DNA of 64,000 nt from Algihabitans sp965233705 (GTDB taxonomy: Bacteria > Pseudomonadota > Alphaproteobacteria > Kiloniellales > DSM-21159). The position numbers and the translations under genes were made by a program. Position 1 is the first letter of the stretch. The number at the start of each line of letters is the position of its first letter. Below the pieces are notes generated by a model, which was given only the letters and a program-made list of their open reading frames with translations, was not told where the DNA came from and did not search any database. The stretch covers positions 806,001-870,000 of the forward strand of contig CBDDTF010000001.1 of NCBI GenBank assembly GCA_965233705.1. Direction: 5' to 3'. This document shows positions 27,320-35,003 of this stretch, in pieces.

Positions 27320-30300
27320 ATGGAGATTTCCGCCGCCACGGCTCTTCTCCTGGCCGCAGCGGCCGGCCTGGGGCTGGTCGTGGGCGCTGTGGCCGGAGGA
27401 GCAATCCGCCACCGGCCGCGCCGCGCCACGCCGGCGCGCGCCGGGAGCGCGGCGTTGAGCGACCAGGACCTGATGAGCGACCAGGACCTGGCGCGCTTTG
27501 GCGAGGTGCTGCAGCTCGGCTACGACTGGCTGTGGGAAACCGACAGCGCGCATCGCTTCACCTACATCTCCGATCGCTTCCTCGAGATCACCGGCCAGTC
27601 GCGCGACGACTCCATCGGGCGCTCGCGCTTCGAGATGGCCCGAGCCGAGGCCGAAGACCCGCTGTGGCGCGACCACCACGCGACGCTGGAGCGGCACGAG
27701 CCCTTCGCCAACTTCGTCTACTCCGCCGTCATCCGCGGCGTCCTGCGCTGGTACCGGATCAGCGGCAAGCCCTGCTTCGACACGAAGGGTCGCTTCACCG
27801 GCTATCGCGGCCTGGGCAGCGACGTGACCGAGCAGGTCCTGGCCGACCAGCGGCTCAAGCGCAACCGCCAGCAGTTGCAGCGCGCCATCGACGCCATCTC
27901 CCACGGCATCGCCCTGCTCGACGCCGACGACCGCTTGTTGGCCATCAACGCCGCCTATTGCAACCTGCACAGCAGCATCGCCGAAACCGCAAGACCGGGC
28001 ACGCCTTTTCCCGAGATCGCCCGGACCTGCGCGGCGGCGGGGCTCTACGCCAACCCCGAAGGCCGCACGGCCGAGGACCTGGCCGCGCAGCGGCTGGCCC
28101 AGCGCGGTCAGACGTTCGAGCAGACCTACGCCGACGGGCGGATCCTGCAAATCAGCGAGTCCCGCCTGGAAAGCGGCGAATCCCTGCTGCAGTGGATCGA
28201 TGTCACCGGCTTCCGTCGGCGCGAGCGTGCCCTGGCGCTGCTGATCGAGGCCCGCAGCGACGGCCGCGACGTCATGGAGGCGGCGGCCGAAGCGCTGAGC
28301 GTCGCGCTCGGCTACCACTGGGGCGCGGTCGCCCGACGGACGGATGACGGCCGGGCGGAGATCCTGGCCCTCTGGGACGGACAGACCATGCAGCGCGGCT
28401 TGGTCTACGAGCTGCCGGGCACGCCCTGCGCCGAGGTCTACAGCAGCGGCAAGTGCTACTACCCGGAGTCCGTCGCCGCCTGCTTCCCCGAGGACGAGCT
28501 GCTGCAGCGGCTCGGCGCCAGTGCCTTCATCGGACGGACCCTGCGGGCCGAGGACGGCGCCCCCCAGGGCCATGTCCTCGCCTTCAACGACCGCCCCGAC
28601 CGCGTCACGCCCCCCGAGGCGGACCTGGTCGACCTGATCGCCAACTGGGTCTCCATGGAGCTCAAGTGGCGCGCCGCGGCCGAGGCATTGGCCGGCAGCG
28701 AGAGCCGGTTCCGCGACCTGCTGGAGATCGACACCGACTGGTATTGGGAACTGGACAGCGGCCTGCGGTTTACCTTCCTGTCGGACAACGCCGAGCAGAT
28801 CACCACCTGCCCCGTTCCGGAGGTGGTGGGACACCGGCCCTGGGAGGTCATGGACACCGCGCACGACCCCGAGGGCTGGGCGGCGATCAAGCAGGAGATG
28901 CAGGCCCGCCGCGCGTTTCGCGAGGTCCGCATGCAGCTCGAACGGCCCGACGGCAGCCTGCGCCACCTGCGGGTCAGCGCCCGGCCGCTGTTCGCCACGG
29001 ACGGACGCTTCCTCGGCTATCGCGGCGTGACCTGCGACGAGACCGCGGCGGTGGAAGCCCAGAGCGACCGCGAGGAAAGCCGCCAGATTCTCAGCGCCAT
29101 CGTCGACAACATGCCCGAAGGCGTGAGCATCGTCGATGCAAGGCTGCGCATGCTGCGCTGCAACTACCGCTTTCTCGAGCTGCTCGACCTGCCGCCCGAA
29201 GTGGTCGACCAAGGCCGCTTCGAAGACGTTGTCCGCTTCAATGCCGAGCGAGGCGACTACGGCCCCGGCGACCCCGAGACGCAGGTGCGCGAACGCATGG
29301 AGCTGGCGCGCAATCCCGTGCCGCACCGCTTCGTGCGGGTGCGCCCCGACGGAACGGCCATCGAGGTGCGCGGCAATCCCCTGCCCGGCGGCGGCTTCGT
29401 GACCACTTACGCCGACGTCACCGAGCATCAGCGCATGCAGTCGGCGCTGCAGGCGTCGGAAGCGCGCTATCGGCTGATCTCGGAGCTGACCTCCGATTTC
29501 CTCTACTCCTACCGGGTGGAGGCGGACGGCCGGACCTCGGTCGAGTGGTTCGCCGGCTCGCTGCCCGAGGGCGTCGACCAGCCGAGCGATGCCGACGAGC
29601 GCCTGTCCTCCTGGGACGAGCTGGTGCATCCCGGCGATCGCGAGCTGCTGCAGGCGCGCCGGCGGCGGCTGGAGGCCGGCGAGTCCTCCATCGACGAGCT
29701 GCGGCTGATCGTCCCCGACGGTTCCGTGCGCTGGTTCAAGACAGTCGCCCGGCCCGAGCTCGACCCGTCGAGCGGGCGGCTGGTGCGCATTCTCGGTGCG
29801 GCGCAGGACATCACCGAGCGCAAGCGCGCCGAGCTCGCGCTGCGCCGGGCGAAGGAATCGGCGGAGATCGCCAACCGGACGAAGTCCGAGTTCCTGGCCA
29901 ACATGAGCCACGAGTTGCGCACGCCGCTCAATGCCATCATCGGCTTCTCTGAGGTGATGAAGGACGAGGTGCTCGGCCCGCTCGGCGGCGAGCGCTACAT
30001 CGCCTACGCCCAGGATATCTGGGACAGCGGCACTCACCTGCTCAACATCATCAGCGACATCCTCGACGTCTCCAAGGCCGAGGCCGGGATGCTCGATCTC
30101 AGCGAGGAGGAGCTCCGCATCGCCGATCTGGCGGAGGCCGCCCTGCGGCTGGTCCGCCAGCGGGCCGAGGCCGGCGGCGTCGGACTCGAGCTGCGGCTGC
30201 CCGCCGACCTTCCGCAGGTCTGGGCCGACCCCCGGCGCATGAAGCAGATCGTGCTCAACCTGCTGTCCAATGCGGTGAAGTTCACGCCGGCGGGCAAGGG

Positions 30301-30619
30301 CGTGGTGCTGAGCGCGCGGCGCTGCGACGACGGCCAGCTCGCCATCGAGGTGCGCGACGACGGCATCGGAATCGCCGCCGAGCACCTGGACCGCGTGCTG
30401 GAGCCCTTCACCCAGGCGGACTCCAGCTTCAGCCGGCGACACGAGGGCACCGGCCTGGGCCTGCCGCTGTCGCGCGCCCTGATCGAGATGCATGGCGGCC
30501 GGCTGCGGCTCGACAGCCGCGAGAACGCGGGCACCTGCGCCACCGTGCTGCTGCCGGCCGACCGCCTGATCGAGACCCCGCCATCCTCGACGCGGCTGGC
30601 CGCCGGCGGCGAGACCTAG
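27320..30619 (+). CDS. Multi-PAS/GAF sensor histidine kinase
   Basis: A 1099-residue kinase. Domains in order: one N-terminal membrane helix (about 5-28); PAS (55-175, LQLGYDWLWETDSAHRFTYI); PAS_7-like (186-300, AIDAISHGIALLDADDRLL); GAF-like (310-455); PAS (460-585, EIDTDWYWELDSGLRF); PAS_7-like (587-705, IVDNMPEGVSIVDARLRML); PAS (713-840); HisKA with phospho-acceptor H864 (FLANMSHELRTPLNAIIGFS); HATPase (about 960-1080, NLLSNAVKF, DDGIGI, GTGLGLPLSRALIEMHGG). No receiver domain. ATG at 27320 is chosen for its GGGGGAAAGAG site and membrane helix; a TTG further upstream lacks support. No response-regulator gene is near, so it is an orphan. Confidence 0.93.
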   Translation: MEISAATALLLAAAAGLGLVVGAVAGGAIRHRPRRATPARAGSAALSDQDLMSDQDLARFGEVLQLGYDWLWETDSAHRFTYISDRFLEITGQSRDDSIGRSRFEMARAEAEDPLWRDHHATLERHEPFANFVYSAVIRGVLRWYRISGKPCFDTKGRFTGYRGLGSDVTEQVLADQRLKRNRQQLQRAIDAISHGIALLDADDRLLAINAAYCNLHSSIAETARPGTPFPEIARTCAAAGLYANPEGRTAEDLAAQRLAQRGQTFEQTYADGRILQISESRLESGESLLQWIDVTGFRRRERALALLIEARSDGRDVMEAAAEALSVALGYHWGAVARRTDDGRAEILALWDGQTMQRGLVYELPGTPCAEVYSSGKCYYPESVAACFPEDELLQRLGASAFIGRTLRAEDGAPQGHVLAFNDRPDRVTPPEADLVDLIANWVSMELKWRAAAEALAGSESRFRDLLEIDTDWYWELDSGLRFTFLSDNAEQITTCPVPEVVGHRPWEVMDTAHDPEGWAAIKQEMQARRAFREVRMQLERPDGSLRHLRVSARPLFATDGRFLGYRGVTCDETAAVEAQSDREESRQILSAIVDNMPEGVSIVDARLRMLRCNYRFLELLDLPPEVVDQGRFEDVVRFNAERGDYGPGDPETQVRERMELARNPVPHRFVRVRPDGTAIEVRGNPLPGGGFVTTYADVTEHQRMQSALQASEARYRLISELTSDFLYSYRVEADGRTSVEWFAGSLPEGVDQPSDADERLSSWDELVHPGDRELLQARRRRLEAGESSIDELRLIVPDGSVRWFKTVARPELDPSSGRLVRILGAAQDITERKRAELALRRAKESAEIANRTKSEFLANMSHELRTPLNAIIGFSEVMKDEVLGPLGGERYIAYAQDIWDSGTHLLNIISDILDVSKAEAGMLDLSEEELRIADLAEAALRLVRQRAEAGGVGLELRLPADLPQVWADPRRMKQIVLNLLSNAVKFTPAGKGVVLSARRCDDGQLAIEVRDDGIGIAAEHLDRVLEPFTQADSSFSRRHEGTGLGLPLSRALIEMHGGRLRLDSRENAGTCATVLLPADRLIETPPSSTRLAAGGET

Positions 30620-30680
30620 GGCGGTTTCCGATCGAGTGGAACCACGACGTGGGTCCGCCGATCGGCCCAAAACCGCCCTA
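30617..30680. repeat. Palindrome overlapping the kinase stop codon
   Basis: TAGGGCGGTTT (30617-30627) pairs perfectly with AAACCGCCCTA (30670-30680), with a further GATCG/CGATC pair inside. The TAG stop of the kinase is part of the left arm. It may serve as a terminator-like hairpin or be a mobile palindrome that supplied the stop codon. Confidence 0.75.
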
Positions 30681-30706
30681 AACCATAGTGTTAGAGCGGA
30701 TTCATC

Positions 30707-31315
30707 TCATTCGCAGTCGTATCCGCATGCTTCGAAGTAGTTTTGGCACTCGTCTGGTGAGAAGGTGTCGAGAGCGTCGGCGATGCTCTGCCAAAGGTCG
30801 TCAACTGTTCGGGCCGCGGCTCTGCGCAGGAAGGCTTTCATTTTGGAGAAGGCATTTTCGATCGGGTTGAAGTCGGGGCTGTAGGGCGGCAGGTAGAGCA
30901 GCTGCGCCCCCGCCGCTTCTATGGCCTGGCGTATCGCGGTCGGCTTGTGAGCTGGCAGATTGTCCATGATGACGGTGTCGCCGGGCGAGAGTGTCGGGAC
31001 CAGGACCTGCTCGACATAGGCCAGGAAGGCCGCGCCGTTCATTGGTCCGTCGAGGACCATGGGCGCGGTCATGCCCGACAGGCGGAGCGCGCCGGTGAAC
31101 GTGGTTGTCTTCCAGTGGCCATGGGGAACCGGTGCCCGGCACCGCTCACCCTTCGCCGCCCGGCCATAGAGGCGCGCCATCTTGGTCGAGGCGCCGGTCT
31201 CGTCAATGAAGACCAGTTTCTCAGGATCGAGATCAGGCTGAGCCTCGAACCAGGCCTCACGCCTACGCCGCACGTCGGGACGCTGCTGCTCGCTGGCGTG
31301 TGCGGTTTTTTTTGA
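30707..31315 (-). CDS. IS630 transposase, catalytic part (OrfB, frameshift-dependent)
   Basis: The DDE catalytic half. The first catalytic Asp is in KLVFIDETGAS, the second in TVIMDNLPAHKP, and the final acid in YSPDFNPIENAFSKMKAFLR (DDE of the IS630 type). It has no good start of its own: an in-frame ATG at 31408 lies within OrfA, but homology begins after the run of eight A (minus strand, around 31308-31315). Read together with OrfA by a +1 shift or by transcript slippage at A8. Coordinates are given from the slip site. The stop lies 13 bp from the left end of the element. Confidence 0.85.
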   Translation of the reverse strand, partial: SKKTAHASEQQRPDVRRRREAWFEAQPDLDPEKLVFIDETGASTKMARLYGRAAKGERCRAPVPHGHWKTTTFTGALRLSGMTAPMVLDGPMNGAAFLAYVEQVLVPTLSPGDTVIMDNLPAHKPTAIRQAIEAAGAQLLYLPPYSPDFNPIENAFSKMKAFLRRAAARTVDDLWQSIADALDTFSPDECQNYFEACGYDCE

Positions 31316-31664
31316 AGGTGATCGCGCGCCGGTCGAGCCAGTACCAGATGGTGGCGGGCACGACGCGCAGGCCGCGTTCGCTTGCCAGCTGGTCGGCGAT
31401 CTCGACAAGCGTGATGTCCTTGTCGGCCTCGATCAGGGCGAGGATGAAGTCCGCATGCGGATCGAGCACCGACCCGAAGCCAGACCCCTGCGGCTTGGGC
31501 AACACATCGCCCGTCGCACGCTTCAGCCGAACCCAGGCACCAACCGCCGCCTTGCTCACCGAAAACCGCTTCGCCGCCTGACCGGTCGAAAGCCCAGCTT
31601 CCACCGCCGCAACTGCGCGGCGGCGGAGATCTGTATCCAAGGGTCTGCCCATCTCATCCTCCAA
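31263..31664 (-). CDS. IS630 transposase, DNA-binding part (OrfA)
   Basis: A 133-residue helix-turn-helix protein: MGRPLDTDLRRRAVAAVEAG then LSTGQAAKRFSVSKAAVGAWV (first HTH) and a second winged segment ITLVEIADQLASERGLRVV, ending at YWLDRRAITFKKNRT where the frame leaves the family. The codons for FKKN run through AAAAAAAA, the site at which the catalytic frame is entered. The preferred start may be the internal ATG at 31652 (MGRPLD). Confidence 0.88.
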   Translation of the reverse strand: MEDEMGRPLDTDLRRRAVAAVEAGLSTGQAAKRFSVSKAAVGAWVRLKRATGDVLPKPQGSGFGSVLDPHADFILALIEADKDITLVEIADQLASERGLRVVPATIWYWLDRRAITFKKNRTRQRAAASRRAA

Positions 31665-31741
31665 GCTATCAACTCGGAGGAATCGAATCAGTGTTCGGCC
31701 AGAATGGGAATCCCAAACCGACTCCCGTTGGGATGAATTTG

Positions 31742-31811
31742 CTCTAGAGTGATGCTGTCCGACCTGGCGAATCGCAAATGCGATTCGATCAGGTCGGGCA
31801 TCGCTCTAGAG
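31742..31811. repeat. 70-bp palindromic element beside the IS
   Basis: A near-perfect palindrome: CTCTAGAG / CTCTAGAG ends, GATG / CATC, CCGACCTG / CAGGTCGG and GAATCGC / GCGATTC around a four-base centre AAAT. The right IS end (GCTC-TA) forms its left tip, so the insertion happened at the TA of this element or of a TAGAG sequence like it. It resembles a REP/MITE-like intergenic element. Confidence 0.85.
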
Positions 31812-31864
31812 CCGGTTTCTTGTGATCGGCGGACGCGCTGACGCGCGTCCAAACGGTCGCAAAT
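31809..31864. repeat. Dispersed palindromic repeat, copy B (with linked 21-bp module)
   Basis: A 21-bp module (31809-31829, GAGCCGGTTTCTTGTGATCGG) runs straight into CGGCGGACGCG...CGCGTCCAAACGGTCGC, the core of the family. The 21-bp module is found again, inverted, at 45960-45980 next to copy D. It lies 30 bp past the amidase gene end. Confidence 0.82.
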
Positions 31865-31894
31865 CGCGCGAGACCGGGGTTTCAGCGCGTCGCG

Positions 31895-33151
31895 TCACGC
31901 CCGGCCGAGGTCCCGCCCGCCCGGCTGACCGGGCGCGGTCTGCGGCGCCAGCTCGGCTGCGAAGGTCAACAGCGCGCGGTCGCGCCCGCGCGGCGCGATC
32001 AAGGACAGGCCCAGCGGGCAGCCCTGCACCCGCAAGAGCGGCAGGCTGATCTGCGGCAGCCCGGCCAGCCCGGCGATACAGGTGAGACTCAGCACCCGGT
32101 CGCGGTGCTCGCGCAGCGCCGCCCCGCCGGCGGAGGTGAGCGGTGCAATGCCGGGCGCCGAGGGCAGCAGCAGCAGGGTCTCCGGCGTCATCAGCGCGTC
32201 CAGCCGGGCGGTGAAGTCCGCGCGCGCGCACTCGGCCTGCGCGGCGGCGGCCTGGGTGACCGTCTTCGCCCAGGCGAAGCGCTCGGCCACCTCGGGACCG
32301 AACCGCGGGTCGGTGGCGGCGAGCCAGGCGCCGTGCACCCGCTGGATCTCGCGGGCCTGGATCGTGCGGAAGACCTGTGCCCAGGCCGCCAACCCGCCGC
32401 CCGGCTCGCCGACGCGCACACGCTCGACCGTCGCGAAGCGGTGGGCCAGGCGCCGCACCTCCGGCGCCAGCGCGGCGGCCGCCGCCGGCTCGGCCAGGTC
32501 GAGCGCGTCCTCGGCGATCACCAGGCGGGTGAAATCGCCGGTGTCCCGGTCGGCCCGCAGCAGCACCCCGCCGGCCCGCGCCAGGGTCTCGGGGTCGCGG
32601 GCGAACCAGCCGATGGTGTCGAAGGAAGGCGCCAGCGGCATGATCCCCTCCAGGGGAATGCGGCCGTGGGTGGTGCGCAGGCCGCAGATGCCGCAGTAGC
32701 TGGCCGGCAGCCGCACGGACCCGCCGGTGTCGCTGCCCAGCGCCAGGTCGGCCAGGCCGCCGGCCACCGCCGCCGCCGACCCGCTGGACGAGCCGCCCGG
32801 GATGCGGCCCGGCGCGTTGCTGTTCGTCGGCGTGCCGTAGTGGGCGTTCTGGCCGTTCAGGCTGTAGGCCAGCTCGTCGGTCACGGTCTTGCCCACGGCC
32901 GTCGCGCCGGCGGCCAGCAGGCGATCGACCACCGGCGCGTTGGCCGTGGCGGGCGCGTGGGTGCGTGCCCAGTCGGGGTTGCCGCAGCCGGTGACCAGTC
33001 CGGCGGTGTCGAAGACGTCCTTGATGGCGAAGGTCAGGCCGTTCAGCGGGCCGAGCGCGCGCGGCGCCAGCTCCAAGCGCGGGCCGGGCACGAAGGCGCC
33101 GAGCGGATCGCGCCGGGTCGGCTGGTCGAAGTCGAAGGGGCTATGGATCAT
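31895..33151 (-). CDS. Amidase signature family hydrolase
   Basis: A 418-residue amidase with the Ser-cisSer-Lys triad visible: K44 (FAIKDVFD), cis-Ser at S121/S122 (IPGGSSSGSAAA), nucleophile S145 (GSDTGGSVRLPA). It resembles the compact AMI1/indoleacetamide-hydrolase-like members, which lack the long C-terminal part. It cleaves an amide to acid and ammonia; substrate unknown. No signal peptide. Upstream lies a small secreted-protein gene on the same strand (54 bp), so it may be the last gene of an MFS-small protein-amidase operon. Confidence 0.9.
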   Translation of the reverse strand: MIHSPFDFDQPTRRDPLGAFVPGPRLELAPRALGPLNGLTFAIKDVFDTAGLVTGCGNPDWARTHAPATANAPVVDRLLAAGATAVGKTVTDELAYSLNGQNAHYGTPTNSNAPGRIPGGSSSGSAAAVAGGLADLALGSDTGGSVRLPASYCGICGLRTTHGRIPLEGIMPLAPSFDTIGWFARDPETLARAGGVLLRADRDTGDFTRLVIAEDALDLAEPAAAAALAPEVRRLAHRFATVERVRVGEPGGGLAAWAQVFRTIQAREIQRVHGAWLAATDPRFGPEVAERFAWAKTVTQAAAAQAECARADFTARLDALMTPETLLLLPSAPGIAPLTSAGGAALREHRDRVLSLTCIAGLAGLPQISLPLLRVQGCPLGLSLIAPRGRDRALLTFAAELAPQTAPGQPGGRDLGRA

Positions 33152-33205
33152 GCCGGCAAGACATGCCCGGCGGCGCGCGCCCTGTCCAGTCGCGCCCGGC
33201 GGCCC

Positions 33206-33634
33206 TCAGGTCTGCTCGGGCGGCGGGACGGACTCCGACTCGCCGGACGGATCGCCGTCCTGCGGCGCGTCGGGCTCGCGCTTGCGGCGGATGATGATGT
33301 CCCCCTCCTCGGTGATCTCCGGCGCCTCGTACTGGGGGATCGAATCGAGCATCAGCTCCATGGCGCGCAGCAGCTTCTCGATCGACTCCCGGGCCAGCTC
33401 GCGCGCCTCGGCGCCGGGATCGACCTCGCGCCCACCGGACTCCGCCTGGCCGATCTCGGCCTGGCCCTTCTCCGATTCGCCCGTCTCTGCTTCGCCCGTC
33501 TCCGGCTGGCCGGCTTCCGGCGCCGCGGGCTGGAAGGCCGCGGCCGGCCCCCCCGGCAACCCGAGCAGCGCCGCCGCCAGGGCGACAGCACGCAAGAGGG
33601 GCACGCACGGGATCGTCGTCGACAGGAGCGTCAT
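33206..33634 (-). CDS. Small exported protein of unknown function
   Basis: A 142-residue protein with a Sec signal peptide (LLRAVALAAALLGLPGGPAAAFQ), an acidic low-complexity linker with repeated Glu-Thr/Ser-Gly units (residues 38-68), and a compact region IEKLLRAMELMLDSIPQYEAPEITEEGDIIIRRK that looks conserved and amphipathic. I have seen this SIPQYEAPE..GDIIIRR pattern in alphaproteobacteria but know no function. Its ATG overlaps the MFS stop by 4 bp (ATGA). Confidence 0.75.
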   Translation of the reverse strand: MTLLSTTIPCVPLLRAVALAAALLGLPGGPAAAFQPAAPEAGQPETGEAETGESEKGQAEIGQAESGGREVDPGAEARELARESIEKLLRAMELMLDSIPQYEAPEITEEGDIIIRRKREPDAPQDGDPSGESESVPPPEQT

Positions 33635-34842
33635 GGCCCGGAGTCTATCACAGTCTCGACCCGCCGCTCATCCTCCGCCCGCCGCCAGCGCGACAGCGCG
33701 AGCAGCGCGAAGAGCAGGGAGACCAGCGACAGGATGGCCGGCAGCCCGTGCGGGTCCCAGAGGTCCATTGCCGCCCCGGCCAGGGTCGGCCCGACCGCCG
33801 TGCCCAGCTCGTAGCAGATCACGAAGGCGGCGTTGGCGACGGCCAGGTCCTCCAGGGCGAAGCGCTGGCCGAGCAGCGTCAGGCCGATCGAGTAGTAGGC
33901 CAGGATCAGCCCGCCGATCAGCACGCCCACCGCCAGGGCCAGCGGGTAGGAGGCGAGCACCAGCGGCCAGAGCAGCGCCACGAAGGCCGCCAGCAGCGCC
34001 AGCACGGCCAGGAGCAGACGCCGGGCCATGCGGTCGGCCAGCCAGCCGATCGGGTACTGCAGCACGATGCCGCCCAGGATCACGGCCGTCAGCAGGCCCA
34101 GCGACGCGCTCTCGCTCAGCCCGCCGCGCAGCCCGTAGACCGGCACCAGGGCGTAGGCCGCCGCCTCGCTGAAGCCCGCCAGCAGGCCGGCCGCCGCCAC
34201 GGTCGGCGCCAGGCGGGCGACGGTCAGTACCTTCATCCGGGGCTGCGCCGGCAGCGGCGGCGCCAGCCGGCGCACCGGCAGGAGCGGCAAGGCCGCGGCC
34301 ACCAGCGCGCCGGCGGCGACGAGGAAGGGGGCGAAGCCTTCGATCCCCACCAGGTCGAGGGAGATCGGCCCGCCGGCGAAGCCCAGGAACAGCCCGGCGG
34401 CATAGAGCGCGACCACCCGCCCCCGGCTCTGCTCCAGGCTGAGGGCGTTGATCCAGGTCTCGCCCAGCAGCCAGGGAATGCCCAGGCTGGCCCCCATCAC
34501 GAAGCGCAGCAGGGCCCAGGCGGGCAGGCTGTCGTAAACCGGCATCAGCAGGATGGCCGCGCAGCCGACGGCCAGGCCGACCAGCATGGTGGTGAAGGCG
34601 CCGAAGCGCCCGGCCAGGCGCGGCGCGAGGGGCGCGAGCACCAGGATGCCGGCGGCCGGCATGCCGGCGATCAGCCCGATCACCCAGGTCGGCAGGCCGC
34701 GCGCCTCCAGCGTCAGGCCGGCGATCGGAAACATCACCCCCATGGTCAGGCCGACGGCGACCATGTGCAGGATGATGGCGCCCAGGGCGCTGCGCCGCAC
34801 CAGCGGCGACAGGCGTTCGGCGTGATGGGGGCTCGCAGTCAT
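33631..34842 (-). CDS. MFS transporter (YcaD-like group)
   Basis: A 403-residue major facilitator with 12 predicted helices. The loop 2-3 region PLAPRLAGRFGAFTTMLVGL and the conserved LLGETWINALSLEQSRGRVVALYAAGLFLG after helix 4 are typical of the YcaD-like branch, whose substrates are poorly known. The ATG at 34842 (MTASPHHAERLSP) is preferred over one 57 bp upstream, which adds a charged leader. It is coupled to the small exported protein downstream. Confidence 0.88.
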   Translation of the reverse strand: MTASPHHAERLSPLVRRSALGAIILHMVAVGLTMGVMFPIAGLTLEARGLPTWVIGLIAGMPAAGILVLAPLAPRLAGRFGAFTTMLVGLAVGCAAILLMPVYDSLPAWALLRFVMGASLGIPWLLGETWINALSLEQSRGRVVALYAAGLFLGFAGGPISLDLVGIEGFAPFLVAAGALVAAALPLLPVRRLAPPLPAQPRMKVLTVARLAPTVAAAGLLAGFSEAAAYALVPVYGLRGGLSESASLGLLTAVILGGIVLQYPIGWLADRMARRLLLAVLALLAAFVALLWPLVLASYPLALAVGVLIGGLILAYYSIGLTLLGQRFALEDLAVANAAFVICYELGTAVGPTLAGAAMDLWDPHGLPAILSLVSLLFALLALSRWRRAEDERRVETVIDSGP

Positions 34843-35003
34843 GCCGAAAGCGCTTACCCGCCGCCCGCCGGCTTGTCCATTGCGCCCCGCACAGGGCACC
34901 TGCCCGCCCGCCCAGCCGGCCGGGCGTCTTGCCCGGACGCGCGGCGCGGGGTCAAGATGGCCGCCCGTTCCATAACTTCGGCCTCAAGGGAATCGCCTCG
35001 ACC

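Larger units (their letters stand above)
30694..31744 (-). mobile_element. IS630-family insertion sequence, complete
   Basis: A 1051-bp element. Imperfect terminal inverted repeats: left GAGCGGATTCATCTC from 30694, right (reverse complement) GAGCAAATTCATCCC ending at 31744. It is flanked by TA on both sides (30692-30693 and 31745-31746), the target duplication of IS630/Tc1-mariner elements. It encodes two overlapping frames on the minus strand joined by an A8 slip site. Both ends and the DDE residues are intact, so it may still be active. It sits between palindromic repeats. Confidence 0.93.

Noticed and set aside
27221..30670. 1149-codon open frame on the minus strand
   Set aside because: Antisense shadow of the histidine kinase, which has clear PAS, HisKA and HATPase motifs.
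31263..31408. Reading the transposase frameshift as a pseudogene
   Set aside because: The junction is an A8 slip site, and termini and catalytic residues are intact, so programmed frameshifting is more likely than decay.
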